Below, in pieces: positions 10,986 to 20,746 of a stretch of DNA of 21,684 nucleotides; the stretch's first letter is position 1; each line of letters begins with the position of its first letter. Below the pieces are notes generated by a model. It ran no database searches. It saw nothing but the letters and a program-made list of their open reading frames with translations, and was not told the DNA's origin. The position numbers and the translations under genes are program-made. Source of the stretch: Apostichopus californicus (taxonomy: Eukaryota > Echinodermata > Holothuroidea > Aspidochirotida > Stichopodidae). The stretch spans positions 1-21,684 of the forward strand of contig JAIPMN010045355.1 of the NCBI GenBank assembly GCA_020650975.1. Reading direction: 5' to 3'.

Positions 10986-11930
10986 TAAAACATTTCTTCC
11001 CAAATATGCACTTTGATTTAAATCGAATTTATTTTAATATGTTTCTTCTAGACGAGTGTTTCCACATTGCTTTTGATAATTGTTTAAGCCCATGTCAGTG
11101 GAATTCATGCGTATTTGTGCTACAATAGATCAGTAATGATCGTTCACTGTAGAATAAGAATAAGGCTTTGAAAAGTCAACAAATGTACGACAGAGGCTTT
11201 CTACGTTACCTGCGAAAACAAGGCTGCATTAATATGTTTTTTTCAAACTAGAACAACTCAGTACAAGAAAAGTGTCTTGATGGCCGCATTTGTTTGGTCT
11301 CCATTATCTCATGGTGGTTAGTTAAAGCTCCAAAGTGAATTAACTCTGACGAACGGATCATTTTATTAAAGTTTCGGGGAACCATTGTGAATTTTTGTTA
11401 CAATACCTACACATATGTTCAATGATAGCATAAATGCATGACGACGGTTTTATATGCTTCGATTGATTCGAATGCTACAATTGTTTTCCATGCGACTGCC
11501 GGCGATGCTGCGATTGATTTGAAGCTTCAGTTGTTAGAAACTCTGCAATTGTCCTTGATGCTACGATTTTTAAACTTTTCATACGACGGATGCTAGTACG
11601 CTTGATTCTCGTAAATCACACTGTCAACTCCTAAATTGTACCCTTTTGGCGCTCCAAACACAATACTAGCACTTCATTCCAAACCGCAGGTAGGCCTATA
11701 TTATATATCCGATCATCCTAACTAGCAAAGGTACGAAAGTTCACTTTCAATGTTTGAATTTTAATGTGCAGGATACATTATGCCTACAACTTATTATGCA
11801 GTTGATGAAAGGTCAATGATGTGCCGATTTCGAGAAACTTAGGTCGTATAATTCACATCAAGGTAACTTTCGTGTAAAGGGTCTTATCATTAATCTGTGT
11901 GCTGAGCTCTGTCATTGTCAATACCTTCGT
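10986..11930. other. Non-coding spacer between tRNA-Sec and PLD6
   Basis: I see no gene here. The segment contains GATTGATTCGAATGCTAC at about 11461 and a similar TGCGATTGATTTGAAGCTTC at about 11508, a weak local duplication with the period of about 50 bases. No RNA gene, mobile-element end or open frame of note was found. Confidence 0.4.
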
Positions 11931-11937
11931 CATAGCC

Positions 11938-11946
11938 TATATAAGG
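11938..11946 (+). promoter_or_regulatory. Candidate TATA box for PLD6
   Basis: TATATAAGG on the plus strand lies about 930 bases before the PLD6 start codon. A start about 30 bases downstream would give a short leader exon reaching the donor-like GAT/GTAAGC at 11994. That exon would splice to the strong acceptor at 12846-12847. The model is consistent but rests on motifs alone; AT-rich DNA gives such boxes by chance. Confidence 0.25.
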
Positions 11947-11999
11947 CCAGTACTTCTTAGTTAGGCCTTAGTTGCAGCGATACTTTCGATGATGTAAGC

Positions 12000-12847
12000 T
12001 ACTTGAAGACGCTGGACCCAGTGTATGTGTAGTCAGCCTTAGCATGCAGTAACTAATGAATTAAGACTACCGTTCGACAAAATGAGGTCAAAAATAGGCT
12101 AATGCTACGAGTACAACTTACAAGTCAAGAAGCCATAGGCTACTTTAGTACTTAGTTTGGCCTAGTATTAGTGAGGCTAGGCCTATAGTGCAGAAACTAA
12201 CTTAGACTAGGTCTTTACAGCAAAGGAAAGAAACATCAATTTTGTTTTCTGAAACACTTTTATGAATTATTTTACCGTTTGACCTGAAAGACCCCGATTC
12301 TGGCATTTGTTTCTCATAAATGATAAATGAATTCCCCATATTTATTGTCAGCAATGTGTTAGCTTCATGCCCATTCATAATAATCGTAGCCTATTTTCTA
12401 TTTAAAAATTTAAACTGTTGCTCATACTTTGTTATGGTAGGAGGGCTTTCACATGGTCATGTTTAGTTTCAGTTGAAATGTTCATTGCAGTTTTTATCTG
12501 AGAGGTTGTACCCTAAAATTGTCTAGAATGAACCACCCTTTGGATACATGAACTGCATGTTTCTCAATGTTTTCTGTTCTGTTTATTTATAAAAATTGTT
12601 ACGTACAAATGGACTTCACTGGTACAGAATGTGGAGTCAGTATAGTGGTTATAATCTACCATTTCTAGCAATTCATGATTGCCAGTAACTGTGAGGATAA
12701 AAGTAACTAGTTCAATTTACCCCTATTCTGATAAGCTTGAATGACTGAGTTCTTAAGTAACAACAATGTACAATAGCCAACAACATTGACATTCATTGCA
12801 GCTTGCCTGTTCATTGGATTTTTCACTTTTTTTCTTCATTTCAACAG
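12000..12847 (+). other. Probable intron in the PLD6 5' UTR
   Basis: The segment ends with the tract TTTTTTTCTTCATTTCAACAG, a good branch/acceptor context just ahead of the PLD6 start codon, so the coding exon is probably preceded by an intron and a non-coding leader exon. It includes the second TAGGCCTA-word cluster up to about 12190. No coding sequence was seen. Confidence 0.4.
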
Positions 12848-12854
12848 AGATTAC

Positions 12855-12872
12855 ATGGAACATCAGCAATGA
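12855..12872 (+). CDS. Five-codon upstream ORF whose stop overlaps the PLD6 start
   Basis: If the acceptor at 12847 is used, the leader contains ATG GAA CAT CAG CAA TGA. The TGA overlaps the PLD6 ATG as ATGA. The upstream ATG has a poor context (T at -3) but G at +4. Such an overlap could lower PLD6 translation or cause reinitiation. It is read straight from the sequence; any effect is inference. Confidence 0.35.
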   Translation: MEHQQ

Positions 12873-14465
12873 ATTCCTGGCATATTTTAACAGCCTCAGT
12901 GGCAATTGGCCTAATCTCTGAAGTAGTGTATTACAGCTACAAGAAGAAGTATCCACAAAGGCTCTCCAGTTTTATCCTGTCTCTCTTCACATCTGAAGCC
13001 AGCGATCTACCATTGATATCAAAATTAAGTCCACCCAAGTATTTATACAAGGTTTTATTCTTCCCCGACGAAGATTACCCCTGTAAATTTTACGCCTGGA
13101 AAGGAGGTTGCAAATTGCCTGTTTGTAATTTCCCACATGTTGAGACATCTTTTAAGTTGTTCGGTGACTACTTATACTCTGCCAGATCTTCCTTGGATGT
13201 CTGCGTCTACACGATCACAAGCTCCATCCTCTGTGAGATTATCCTGGATGTTCACAAATCAGGGATTCCAGTCAGGGTGATTCTCGACGATGAGTCGGAT
13301 AACTTTACGGGAAGCCTCTTGAAGAAATTTAGAGAAAATGGTAAGTCCTGCTGTCAAATCTAGTAACTCTGGTAACATTGTCTGACTAGGTATGATATGA
13401 TAGAATGGTGGGGGTGGGATGGGATGGAGGGGTTGATGGGTGGGGGAAGGGGGAAGGGGACGAGAAAGGGAGGGACACAAAATATGGTAAGGCTAAGTGA
13501 TGAAAACATTTCAAAAAAGTGTACTTGTGATAAGTGCTGCATTACTGTTCATAAAGTAGTTCCATGTTCCTTTTACACAGTAACATTGATGCATGTTTGG
13601 ACGGGAGGGGTGGGGGGGGGGGAGGAGGTGTGGAGGAGGATAGGATTGTTAAATACTGTACTTGTAATAGCACAACTAATGTATCAGTGTTCTAATTCAT
13701 TCTTGATGTCTCTTGCATGAACATAAGTTGGCTGATCAATGATTTTGTAATAGGAATGAAAATTTTGGTGTATTAAAATTCAAACACTGGGTGGAAAAAT
13801 CTTGTGTGAATATTCATTGTTATCTGAGAAACAGAGCTCTTCCATCACAAATAATTGATAAAAAATAATATACCATATGTTGTAGGGAATTACTATTCAA
13901 AATAAATGTTACAACTACAGTAACAAGCAACTAATTATAGATCATTATTTGTCAATTTTCTGTACAATCACATGTAGTCTATGTACAGTACAATAATCTT
14001 ATGGCAAGAAGCATTGAATTTTGAACCCACAACTAATTGCTTTAACATTTTGTTTGTGGTTGTTCTCGCAATCTTTTCTTGTTTCCAGTATGTTTAAATT
14101 AATTTGGTTTTACGGCAAAACAGTGCATCAATGCATCTATTTTTGCCCGTTAAATTCATATATTACTGTAAGTTGATTCCCGTACTTGTGTTTCTTCATT
14201 ATGTGCAGGTGTCAAGTTAAGGACAGACAAGAGCAGTTTCCTGATGCATCATAAGTTTGTTATAATTGACAAGGAGACAGTCATGAATGGATCATTTAAT
14301 TGGACAAGGAATGCCATAACAGCTAACAATGAGAATGTCTTCATCACTAACAACCCAGAAGTTGTGAAGCCATACATGGAAGAATTTGAAAAACTGTGGA
14401 GATACTTTGAACCAAATTCTGGACTTTACATTAAAAGATGTGGACACCATAGTGACAGGCAATAG
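12869..14465 (+). CDS. PLD6: Mitochondrial cardiolipin hydrolase / Zucchini endoribonuclease (2 coding exons)
   Basis: The coding exons are 12869-13340 and 14209-14465, joined by GTAAGT and TGTGCAG, giving 242 residues against about 252 in human. Residues 5-24 form an N-terminal membrane anchor followed by a Lys-rich patch, as in outer-mitochondrial-membrane PLD6. C72, C81, C86 and H90 form the CCCH zinc-binding insertion of the family. The single HKD motif is at H171, K173 and D178 (MHHKFVIIDK), followed by GSFNWT at 185-190, so catalysis needs a homodimer. The end, EEFEKLWRYFEP, matches the family. Known roles are piRNA 5'-end cleavage and cardiolipin hydrolysis to phosphatidic acid. The start at 12869 has G at -3 and gives the anchor directly. 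An in-frame ATG at 12803 lies upstream of the acceptor and is unlikely. Confidence 0.95.
13407..13475 (+). repeat. G-rich tract in the PLD6 intron
   Basis: A purine-rich tract carries more than eight runs of three or more G on the sense strand (GGTGGGGGTGGGATGGGATGG and onward), 67 bases after the donor. It fits the pattern for G-quadruplex formation in the nascent RNA and non-template DNA. It also opens a spurious plus-strand frame. Confidence 0.7.
13603..13640 (+). repeat. Second G-rich tract in the PLD6 intron
   Basis: GGGAGGGGTGGGGGGGGGGG is followed by GGAGGAGG-type repeats, again with G on the sense strand. It lies about 130 bases after the first G tract. The rest of this 868-base intron is AT-rich with no further structure seen. 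Confidence 0.65.
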
Positions 14466-14914
14466 TTGGAAATGTGGAACAGATCATATATATAAATATG
14501 CATATATATATTTACTGTGCAGGAAAGAGTTTTGTGTTTGTTTTTTTGTAAGAACTATGCAAATTTAGTTAATGTAACCAGAACCTTGATTATGATTATT
14601 TTGTAAAGCATTCCTTATTTGGCAGATAATCATGGTATTGTACTGGTCACTATTAGTTTCACTGCCATTTGAATTTCCTATCCTGTATAAGTTAAATCTA
14701 TCCCGAATAAACTCCTTCTTTCCTTGAACTGTACAAACTGTTCCTATGTATTGAGAAGGTCCAATTCCAAATATCCAAAGGAAATAAAAGACCATAAGGG
14801 TGACAGTGACAAGAGATCTTGGCTCCACCATGATATACAGTGAACCATTCTTGGGCATTCTATCGTAATTTGATCACAAGCTGATTCTACTATGATGCAA
14901 ATCACACTTTTGTA
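14466..14914 (+). other. Probable PLD6 3' UTR and flank
   Basis: The region after the stop codon contains a short TATATAAATATGCATATATA stretch and two plus-strand AATAAA hexamers at 14706-14711 and 14783-14788. The first would give a 3' UTR of about 260 bases. No coding sequence was seen on either strand. Confidence 0.45.
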
Positions 14915-15150
14915 TGTATGTATATGTGATCTTCCCGCAAGCAGGAACTCGCGAAAGAAGCCATGGAGGCTTTTAGACTCGCAAGCTGACCGAAGCCAAT
15001 CTCTCGGCACACATCCATTAAACGTCCATGTCGGGAAGTTGTTATTGAACAACACCCTTGCCAGGCGACACACTTTGCTGTCGGCGGGGAATCGAACCGG
15101 GGATCTCATGACTGGGAGACGCCGGCGTTAACCACTGGGCTATACACTCC
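14915..15150 (-). mobile_element. tRNA-derived SINE
   Basis: Read on the minus strand the element begins with a tRNA-like head: an A box (TAGCCCAGTGGTTAACGCC) and a B box (GGTTCGATTCC), spaced as in a pol III promoter. The cloverleaf is decayed: the T stem has two C-C mismatches and the acceptor ends do not pair. About 130 bases of unrelated body follow, and the element ends in a simple CATACATA tail (14916-14935). Head, body and simple tail in this order are the hallmark of a SINE. I cannot assign a named family and did not find clear target-site duplications. Confidence 0.82.
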
Positions 15151-15154
15151 ACAA

Positions 15155-15270
15155 ACATGTTTTAACATGTTTATTTTTTGCATGTTTATTTCTAAGCTGT
15201 TTTAACATGTTTTTTTAACATGTTTATTTCTACATGTTTATTTCTTTTAACATGTTTATTTCTAAGCTGG
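15155..15270. repeat. Degenerate tandem ACATGTTTATTTCTAAGCTG repeats
   Basis: Immediately upstream of the SINE head, the words TTTTAACATGTTTATTT and TTTCTAAGCTG recur at irregular spacing, with ACATGTTTA appearing about six times. The repeat is AT-rich and irregular, as from slippage. The sharp border with the SINE suggests insertion at, or expansion beside, the element. Confidence 0.6.
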
Positions 15271-15275
15271 TTCCA

Positions 15276-15780
15276 CCACTAAACTATTTAACTCTTTACA
15301 CACATACAGTTGATCATCTCTGATTGCCTTAATCTTATCTTTTTTGCTGAAACAGCTCAAAGGTCAGAGTTCAACGGTATGGAAATGTTCAATGTTGCAT
15401 TAAGTATGTGTTCCACCCACCGAGAAACACTTCCTCACAGAGTTTATTATTTGGTGGTTAGAACGTTAACAAGGAACAAACTTTCAGCATTTCTCTAGGA
15501 ATTTCACTTGGTGGAGGGAATACTGATTCCCTACAATATAAGAACTGTATCCTTCTATTAGGCTTTAAATTTCATTAATTAAAACACCTATGTCTGGAAA
15601 GGGGGCTTTAGTTCCCTCCATTATTCCTTTGTTCTACAGAGGTAATAAGGAAAATTGTAATGGAACCCATAAAGATAGGAAACTTCTTAAACCTGCCACA
15701 AAACTGTCAGTTCCTGCTGGATATCCACAGGCTCCCAAATTCTACCAAGTCTTGAGATTTATCTCGAGGCTGGGGGGAGG
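15276..15780. other. Non-coding, no supported gene
   Basis: Only short open frames occur, including a 66-codon plus frame at 15590-15790 that ends in a Gly run from the following G tract. None shows a domain or splice context. Confidence 0.4.
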
Positions 15781-15788
15781 GGGGGGGT

Positions 15789-15899
15789 GAGGTAGCTATC
15801 CCTCGCCCATTTCTAACTAGGGAGGGCAGAGGTAGCTACCCCTTGCCCATTTCTAACTAGAAGGGGCAGAGGTAGCTCAACCCCTCGCCCATTTCTAAG
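15789..15899. repeat. 40-bp tandem repeat, about three copies
   Basis: GGTAGCT starts at 15791, 15831 and 15871, so the spacing is exactly 40 bases. Each copy continues with CCCYTCGCCCATTTCTAACTA and GGGGGCAGA-like sequence. A G tract (15773-15787) precedes the array. The last copy is incomplete and diverges after CATTTCTAAGAAGG. Confidence 0.8.
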
Positions 15900-17274
15900 A
15901 AGGCAAGCACACCAATGCATTGCTGTGTTGCTCACTTGCAACAGTGCTATCATTGCCTGCTCAAATCTGCCAAGTAGAAATTTTGCCAATTTACCATGAA
16001 ACTTAACCCCAAATATCTACTTCTTATCCGTCAAAGTTTTGCCTTTTTACTTTGGAATTTTGACTCACTGTGTCAACTTCCAAGTTAATATACAGAATTT
16101 GGAATACTTTTGATGCTGAAAGTTTGCACTCCAAGTATTTTTTCTTTTCCTAAAACTTTTGATTTGGAGATGAAATTCAAAATGCTGGAATGACATGTTA
16201 AAATTTGTAACTTTATGTCCTTTCTGGGCCAGGGTAAAAATTTCCAGCTTGGCACATTTTTTGGGCACCATTGTCACCACACCCCCTCATTTTCTAGAAG
16301 CTTCCAACACATTTGCCATGGTTTTAGGCAGGCATGCTAGGTAGAGACAGGTTACTCAGTTCTTGGGCAAGGTATACATACAGATGTTGCAAGACTATAC
16401 TTTGCAGAATACACACTTCATATAACTCTGGTTCATTTTGTGAAAGAGTGTAGGTATTATGTCCATTTCACAAACATTTAAGGCTGAAAAATCATCTTTT
16501 GTTTTATTTTATTTCAAACTTAAACATTTTATACCACTATTGCTTCCCACGCATCATTGTATGAAATCCTGTACAGCATTTTATATTTAAATAAATTGTT
16601 CCCAAAATGATCTATTCTTAGTAAATGTGTTGTTATTGGTTTTCTTGCTGCGGTAGGTACAATACGTGGGTTACACAGTTATCCACCAAGGTGACCCCAT
16701 TTCTCTGATATCAATTAAAGGTCTGATGCCATTGAGTAAAGATGGGAGTATGAACAAACACTTTTCATATAAATAGGAACCAATGAGACATAAATGAATA
16801 AGAAGACCCATGAAAGTTTGTAAGTTCGAATCTGTTTAATTGTATGAATAATTTTCCCATCAAAAATTTAAAGTAGATAAAAATGTACTCATATTTCCCC
16901 AATTAAGGTTTACGATCATCTGAAATATTCTTAATGAAATCCTGATTAAAGAATTGATTTTGAAATGTAATGTACAAAAAACACAAAACAAAATACTTTG
17001 TTAAAGTAGTCCGTTGACATAACACAAGTTTGGTTAGCATTCATGTTGCACATAATCATTTCTATAAATTTCATATCTGAGTGACAAAGGGGTCAACTTT
17101 AATACTTATGACATCGATTATCTCAATTTTGTGTCACTAGTACGATTTGTACACTTGCTGATCAAAACACGATAAGCTGATTAAAGCCCAATCATATATA
17201 CAAGCCTATAATCAAGAACTTCCTGTAATTCATAAAGGAATCTGCATGAAAACAAAAAGCTGCGGTAGCTGACA
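15900..17274. other. Non-coding, no supported gene
   Basis: The best frame is a 71-codon minus frame at 16065-16280 with no recognisable feature. AATAAA words occur on the plus strand at about 16590, but no gene is available to use them. No repeats or RNA genes were seen. Confidence 0.4.
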
Positions 17275-17301
17275 AATCAATCAATCAATCAATCAATCAA
17301 T
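17275..17301. repeat. (AATC)n microsatellite
   Basis: About six uninterrupted AATC units. It lies just outside the left arm of the inverted repeat described at 17317-17675. Confidence 0.85.
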
Positions 17302-17316
17302 ATCAGAACAATAGGT

Positions 17317-17675
17317 AGTCTACATCTCCATCAATATCAAAACAGCAAACCCTGGAGTGCCTATTGTGTGATACTGTGGAGCACAAAATATCATATCCGA
17401 TACATACCCCCGCCCACCCCCCCCCCCACCTCCCCCCACCTCCCCCAATAGAGTCAGACTTTTGACATGTTGACTAACAGTGATTCATTTTCTGATCAGC
17501 AAGCAATGCATTTTTTTGGTGCTCCACTAATATTGAAAGATTAACTGACCCATGCTATTTAACGATATTGTATTGACAAGAGACACAAAGACCTGACCCA
17601 TTTAACCCTCATCACAACACAAAATGGAGTGATCTGGGGTGGGTGGGTGGGGGGGGGGGGTGGGAGATGTAGACT
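17317..17675. repeat. Inverted repeat with poly-C and poly-G inner arms
   Basis: AGTCTACATCTCC at 17317-17329 is exactly inverted as GGAGATGTAGACT at 17663-17675. Inside these 13-base arms lie a C-rich block (17407-17446, CCCCCACCTCCCCCC style) and a G-rich block (17636-17665, GGGTGGGTGGGG style), which are also roughly complementary. The unit is 359 bases with no coding capacity. It could be a decayed foldback element or a chance pairing of simple tracts. No flanking duplication was seen. Confidence 0.45.
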
Positions 17676-19464
17676 TTCCTGCATATTTCAGAATTTAAAA
17701 GGCAAGAGTTCTTTGGGATCTTCATGTGGTAAATACTACTTTTTCAAGAATGTAGTAATAATCATAACATTAAAGACAAAAATTAATAAAAGTCTCTTAG
17801 AGGAACAAAACATGAAAAAAAAAATGAAGTAAGCAATGGAAGGAAACTATTATACAAATTATTTTAAAGAGAAGAATCAACTTGTTTACTTGCTTGAAGC
17901 TAATGATAGGTTCCACAGTATGAAACAGCACCACAATGACAATGTCTTTGTTAACCATTCTATCACATGAGCTATTGATTTATGGTGGACGAGCAATTAA
18001 TTGTATTAGATTATACAAGTCTACTTTAAGCATAGAAAAAACACACTGTTCATGGCGGCTCTTGTAGTAAAAATTTACATAATTAGGAAAATAAAAGGTA
18101 CTAGAGCTTATGATATACCCTGCACTGACCAAACTAAGTCACAGACACCCAAGAGGCTTCATTTATATCTACAAATCCTCAAACTTAAATTGTATGGTAG
18201 TTTTTGAGTGTGGCTCAAAAGTCACATGATATGTTGCCATATCTAAAAAAAAGAGAAAAAGAGGAAAAACCATTAACAACTAGCAAATTTGCCCGCAAAA
18301 CTTTTTGATTACTACTACTAAAACTAAGACTGGAATGACAGAAAACGGTTCCATCAACAACAAAACATATTGTGATCATGTAGAAGAATACAAACATGTC
18401 TCTGGCGAGTTTGGGATGCATGTGAAAGGAAAAGTGACAAATTCAAAAGTGCACAAAATACAAAATTTCTTTATAATGCCCTGCTTAATTTTCTTTCTGA
18501 TTTGGATATAAGTTTATGTTTGAAATACCTGATTGTGAAAATTCCCTGACCACCCACAAGTTTTTGTGAATGCCTGGTGGTACAGACTGTGATCACTGTA
18601 CTGTGTCTCTCTGACCGGCATCCATACACATGTGACGGTCAACAGATATCACAAACAACGTTAGGAATGGATAAATCAGTTGGTAGAAAACAGGACCTGT
18701 AATTCTGACGCTGCTGGTTTTAATTACAAACTAGCCAATAATAACTTCACTCTTTTCAAAAGGTATTAATTATTTTACTATGTAGCTGTCAAAATAAGAT
18801 TAATTACACAAAGAAAGAAAGAAAGAAATAAGACAATTAAGGAAAGTTAACAAAATTGATTACAGTTATTAACACTTTCATTTAAATTCGTATGTTGCAG
18901 CAGCTGCATATGGCAGATCAAAACAAATTAGAAAGATACAAGAATAATCCAATCACATAAGTACATGACACATTTACAAAGGAAGAAAACATCCTTAATT
19001 ACACCATAATTGCAAAATGCCAAAGAACCGAAGACAAAGTCTGACTTTGACAGCAAATTTGAAGAAGATAAATGATTCTCCGAATGATTTCCAACTCGAC
19101 TTAAACTAAGACGCATTCCAAACTTTGTCTCTTCAAATCATGTTGCTGATTGGCGGGTAATTGAGGCAACTTTAAGTCCAAGTAGACCAATTAACCGTCC
19201 ATCACACAATACCGATTAATTACTATGGACCTGAGACAATACAAGCTGATATGAGCACTGGGTACTTTACAATGTTTTTTTGGAGAATGTGTTTTTGATA
19301 ACCTTTATTGGAATAGGTTCAGTTGTAATGCGGAAAGCTTTGGCCAATATGGAAACACAACATTTTTCTTGTTTGCTTTCCTTTTTTTTATACATTTTTT
19401 TTATTTGTATAATTTTTTTTAATAATAAGTATATCAGTTAGTAGAACAAGTACTGTTCTTTTCT
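17676..19464. other. Non-coding, no supported gene
   Basis: Only short frames occur. A (GAAA)n microsatellite of about four units is at 18810-18828. Otherwise the stretch is AT-rich with no repeat or RNA gene seen. Confidence 0.4.
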
Positions 19465-19632
19465 GTGTAGAATTGGTAAATAGAACAGCAATATGTACAC
19501 TGTAGAAGAGATGTGTAGGATTGGTAAATAGAACACGAATATGTACACTGTAGGAGAGATGTGTAGGTTTGGTGAATAGAACACCAATATGTACACTGTA
19601 TGAGAGATGTGTAGGTTTGGTGAATAGAACAT
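19465..19632. repeat. 48-bp minisatellite, about 3.5 copies
   Basis: GTGTAG anchors lie at 19465, 19513, 19561 and 19609, exactly 48 bases apart. Each unit continues with RTTGGTRAATAGAACA, CAATATGTACACTGTA and GAGAGAT. Because 48 is a multiple of three, the minus strand stays open in two frames with a 16-residue repeat (for example VLFTNPTHLSYSVHI). That open frame is a product of the repeat and has no other sign of coding. Confidence 0.88.
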
Positions 19633-19783
19633 CATGCAGTGTTGGGGGTGATAGCAATTCATCATTTAACTAATTAGGGGTATGTAGTTAAATTTCAATC
19701 TGAATTTGATATAACCATTGAACTAGTGGTCCACTGGATGACTTTTTAAAGCTGACTTCAGTCGACCGAACAGAAATTTGCCG

Positions 19784-19800
19784 GGTCGTCTCGGACGACC
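19784..19800. repeat. Perfect 7-bp GC-rich hairpin
   Basis: GGTCGTC, a TCG loop, then GACGACC form a perfect stem. It is flanked by AATTTGCC on the left and ATTTGCC on the right, and stands out from the AT-rich surroundings. It may be a fragment of a mobile element or a regulatory stem; the sequence alone does not decide. Confidence 0.5.
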
Positions 19801-20611
19801 ATTACAGATTTGCCATACTCATGACATATGTTATCTATTTTAAATTAGCTTACATTTGTTGAAAAAAAAGAAAAAGTGAATGAATGAAATTGACCTTCTC
19901 AGTTTATGACGCTGACAAACTCTTCATTCAAGAACCTTTGGTAGGTTGGATGCATTAGTATGTATTCTTATGAAAGCCCAAAGGAACACCAACGATCATG
20001 TAATTTATTTATTTGGACAAACCTTGCACAAGTATCTAATACTCTGCTTGGTTATAAGACTTTCAAATTTATTGCAAAAGATGTCTCAAAACTGATAGTT
20101 GTATATCTTCAAAAAACCCTCTTCAGTTCAACAATATTTGTTCACCTTTATATCAATGTTAATTTGACACCTTTGCACATTTGCAAAACTGGACATCCAC
20201 TATAACAAGTTGTCATATTCTAGGTAGGTTTAGATTACAATACATTTTAGTAGCAATATTAGTCTTGTATTTATCACTTATATTCACTGATTTTATTCAA
20301 GATGACACAAATGTTAACAAATATAGTTGTGCTTCATTCACTTTGACCATATATTACCGTATTTTGAAAATGAGCGGACTTAACACTGCACTGTGAAAAT
20401 ACAAGTGATGGAAAACAGCCCACCATGGTGTTCATTTTGTCAGTGATATAGTAACCAAGATTTAAAATGGTCATAATCTAACATGTTCCTAGAATTAAAT
20501 CTCTCCATCCAAGTCAGGAAACTGGGTTAGTGAGGGGAATTATCTTCCACCCAGCCTACATAGTCACTTAATATATTCATTCATGTAAATACTGAAAAGT
20601 ACCATCCTAAC
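19801..20611. other. Non-coding; possible 3' UTR of the right-edge gene
   Basis: No supported coding sequence. On the minus strand an AATAAA lies at 20292-20297, about 450 bases after the stop codon of the candidate right-edge gene, and could be its poly(A) signal. The plus-strand frames at 19960-20396 are short and featureless. Confidence 0.35.
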
Positions 20612-20619
20612 TACCTGCA

Positions 20620-20696
20620 GATTGTATGATAGGATAGTGAAACCAAGGCTTGTCAGTTACCAGCTGATTGTATGATAGGATAGGATAGGATAGGAT
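20620..20696. repeat. Short direct duplication with (TAGGA)n expansion
   Basis: GATTGTATGATAGGATA occurs at 20620-20636 and again at 20666-20682, 46 bases apart. In the second copy the TAGGA unit is expanded to about four copies (20674-20695), a local slippage event on top of a duplication. Confidence 0.75.
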
Positions 20697-20746
20697 ACTG
20701 AAGCCTAGTAACCTGGCCATTGTATTACTAAGCCTAGTTTCTACGT

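Noticed and set aside
12803-12868. In-frame upstream Met for PLD6 adding 22 residues
   Set aside because: The added stretch is the pyrimidine tract and acceptor translated; the family starts directly with its membrane anchor.
13397-13720. 107-codon plus-strand frame rich in Gly and Trp
   Set aside because: It lies in the PLD6 intron and is produced by the G-rich tracts.
15060-15150. A true tRNA gene on the minus strand
   Set aside because: A and B boxes are present but the T stem and acceptor stem do not pair, and a body plus simple tail follow, so it is a SINE head.
16065-16280. 71-codon minus-strand frame
   Set aside because: No domain, no splice context; it is a chance frame in AT-rich DNA.
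19388-19665. Two overlapping minus-strand frames with 16-residue repeats
   Set aside because: They arise from a 48-bp minisatellite whose unit is divisible by three; there is no other sign of coding.
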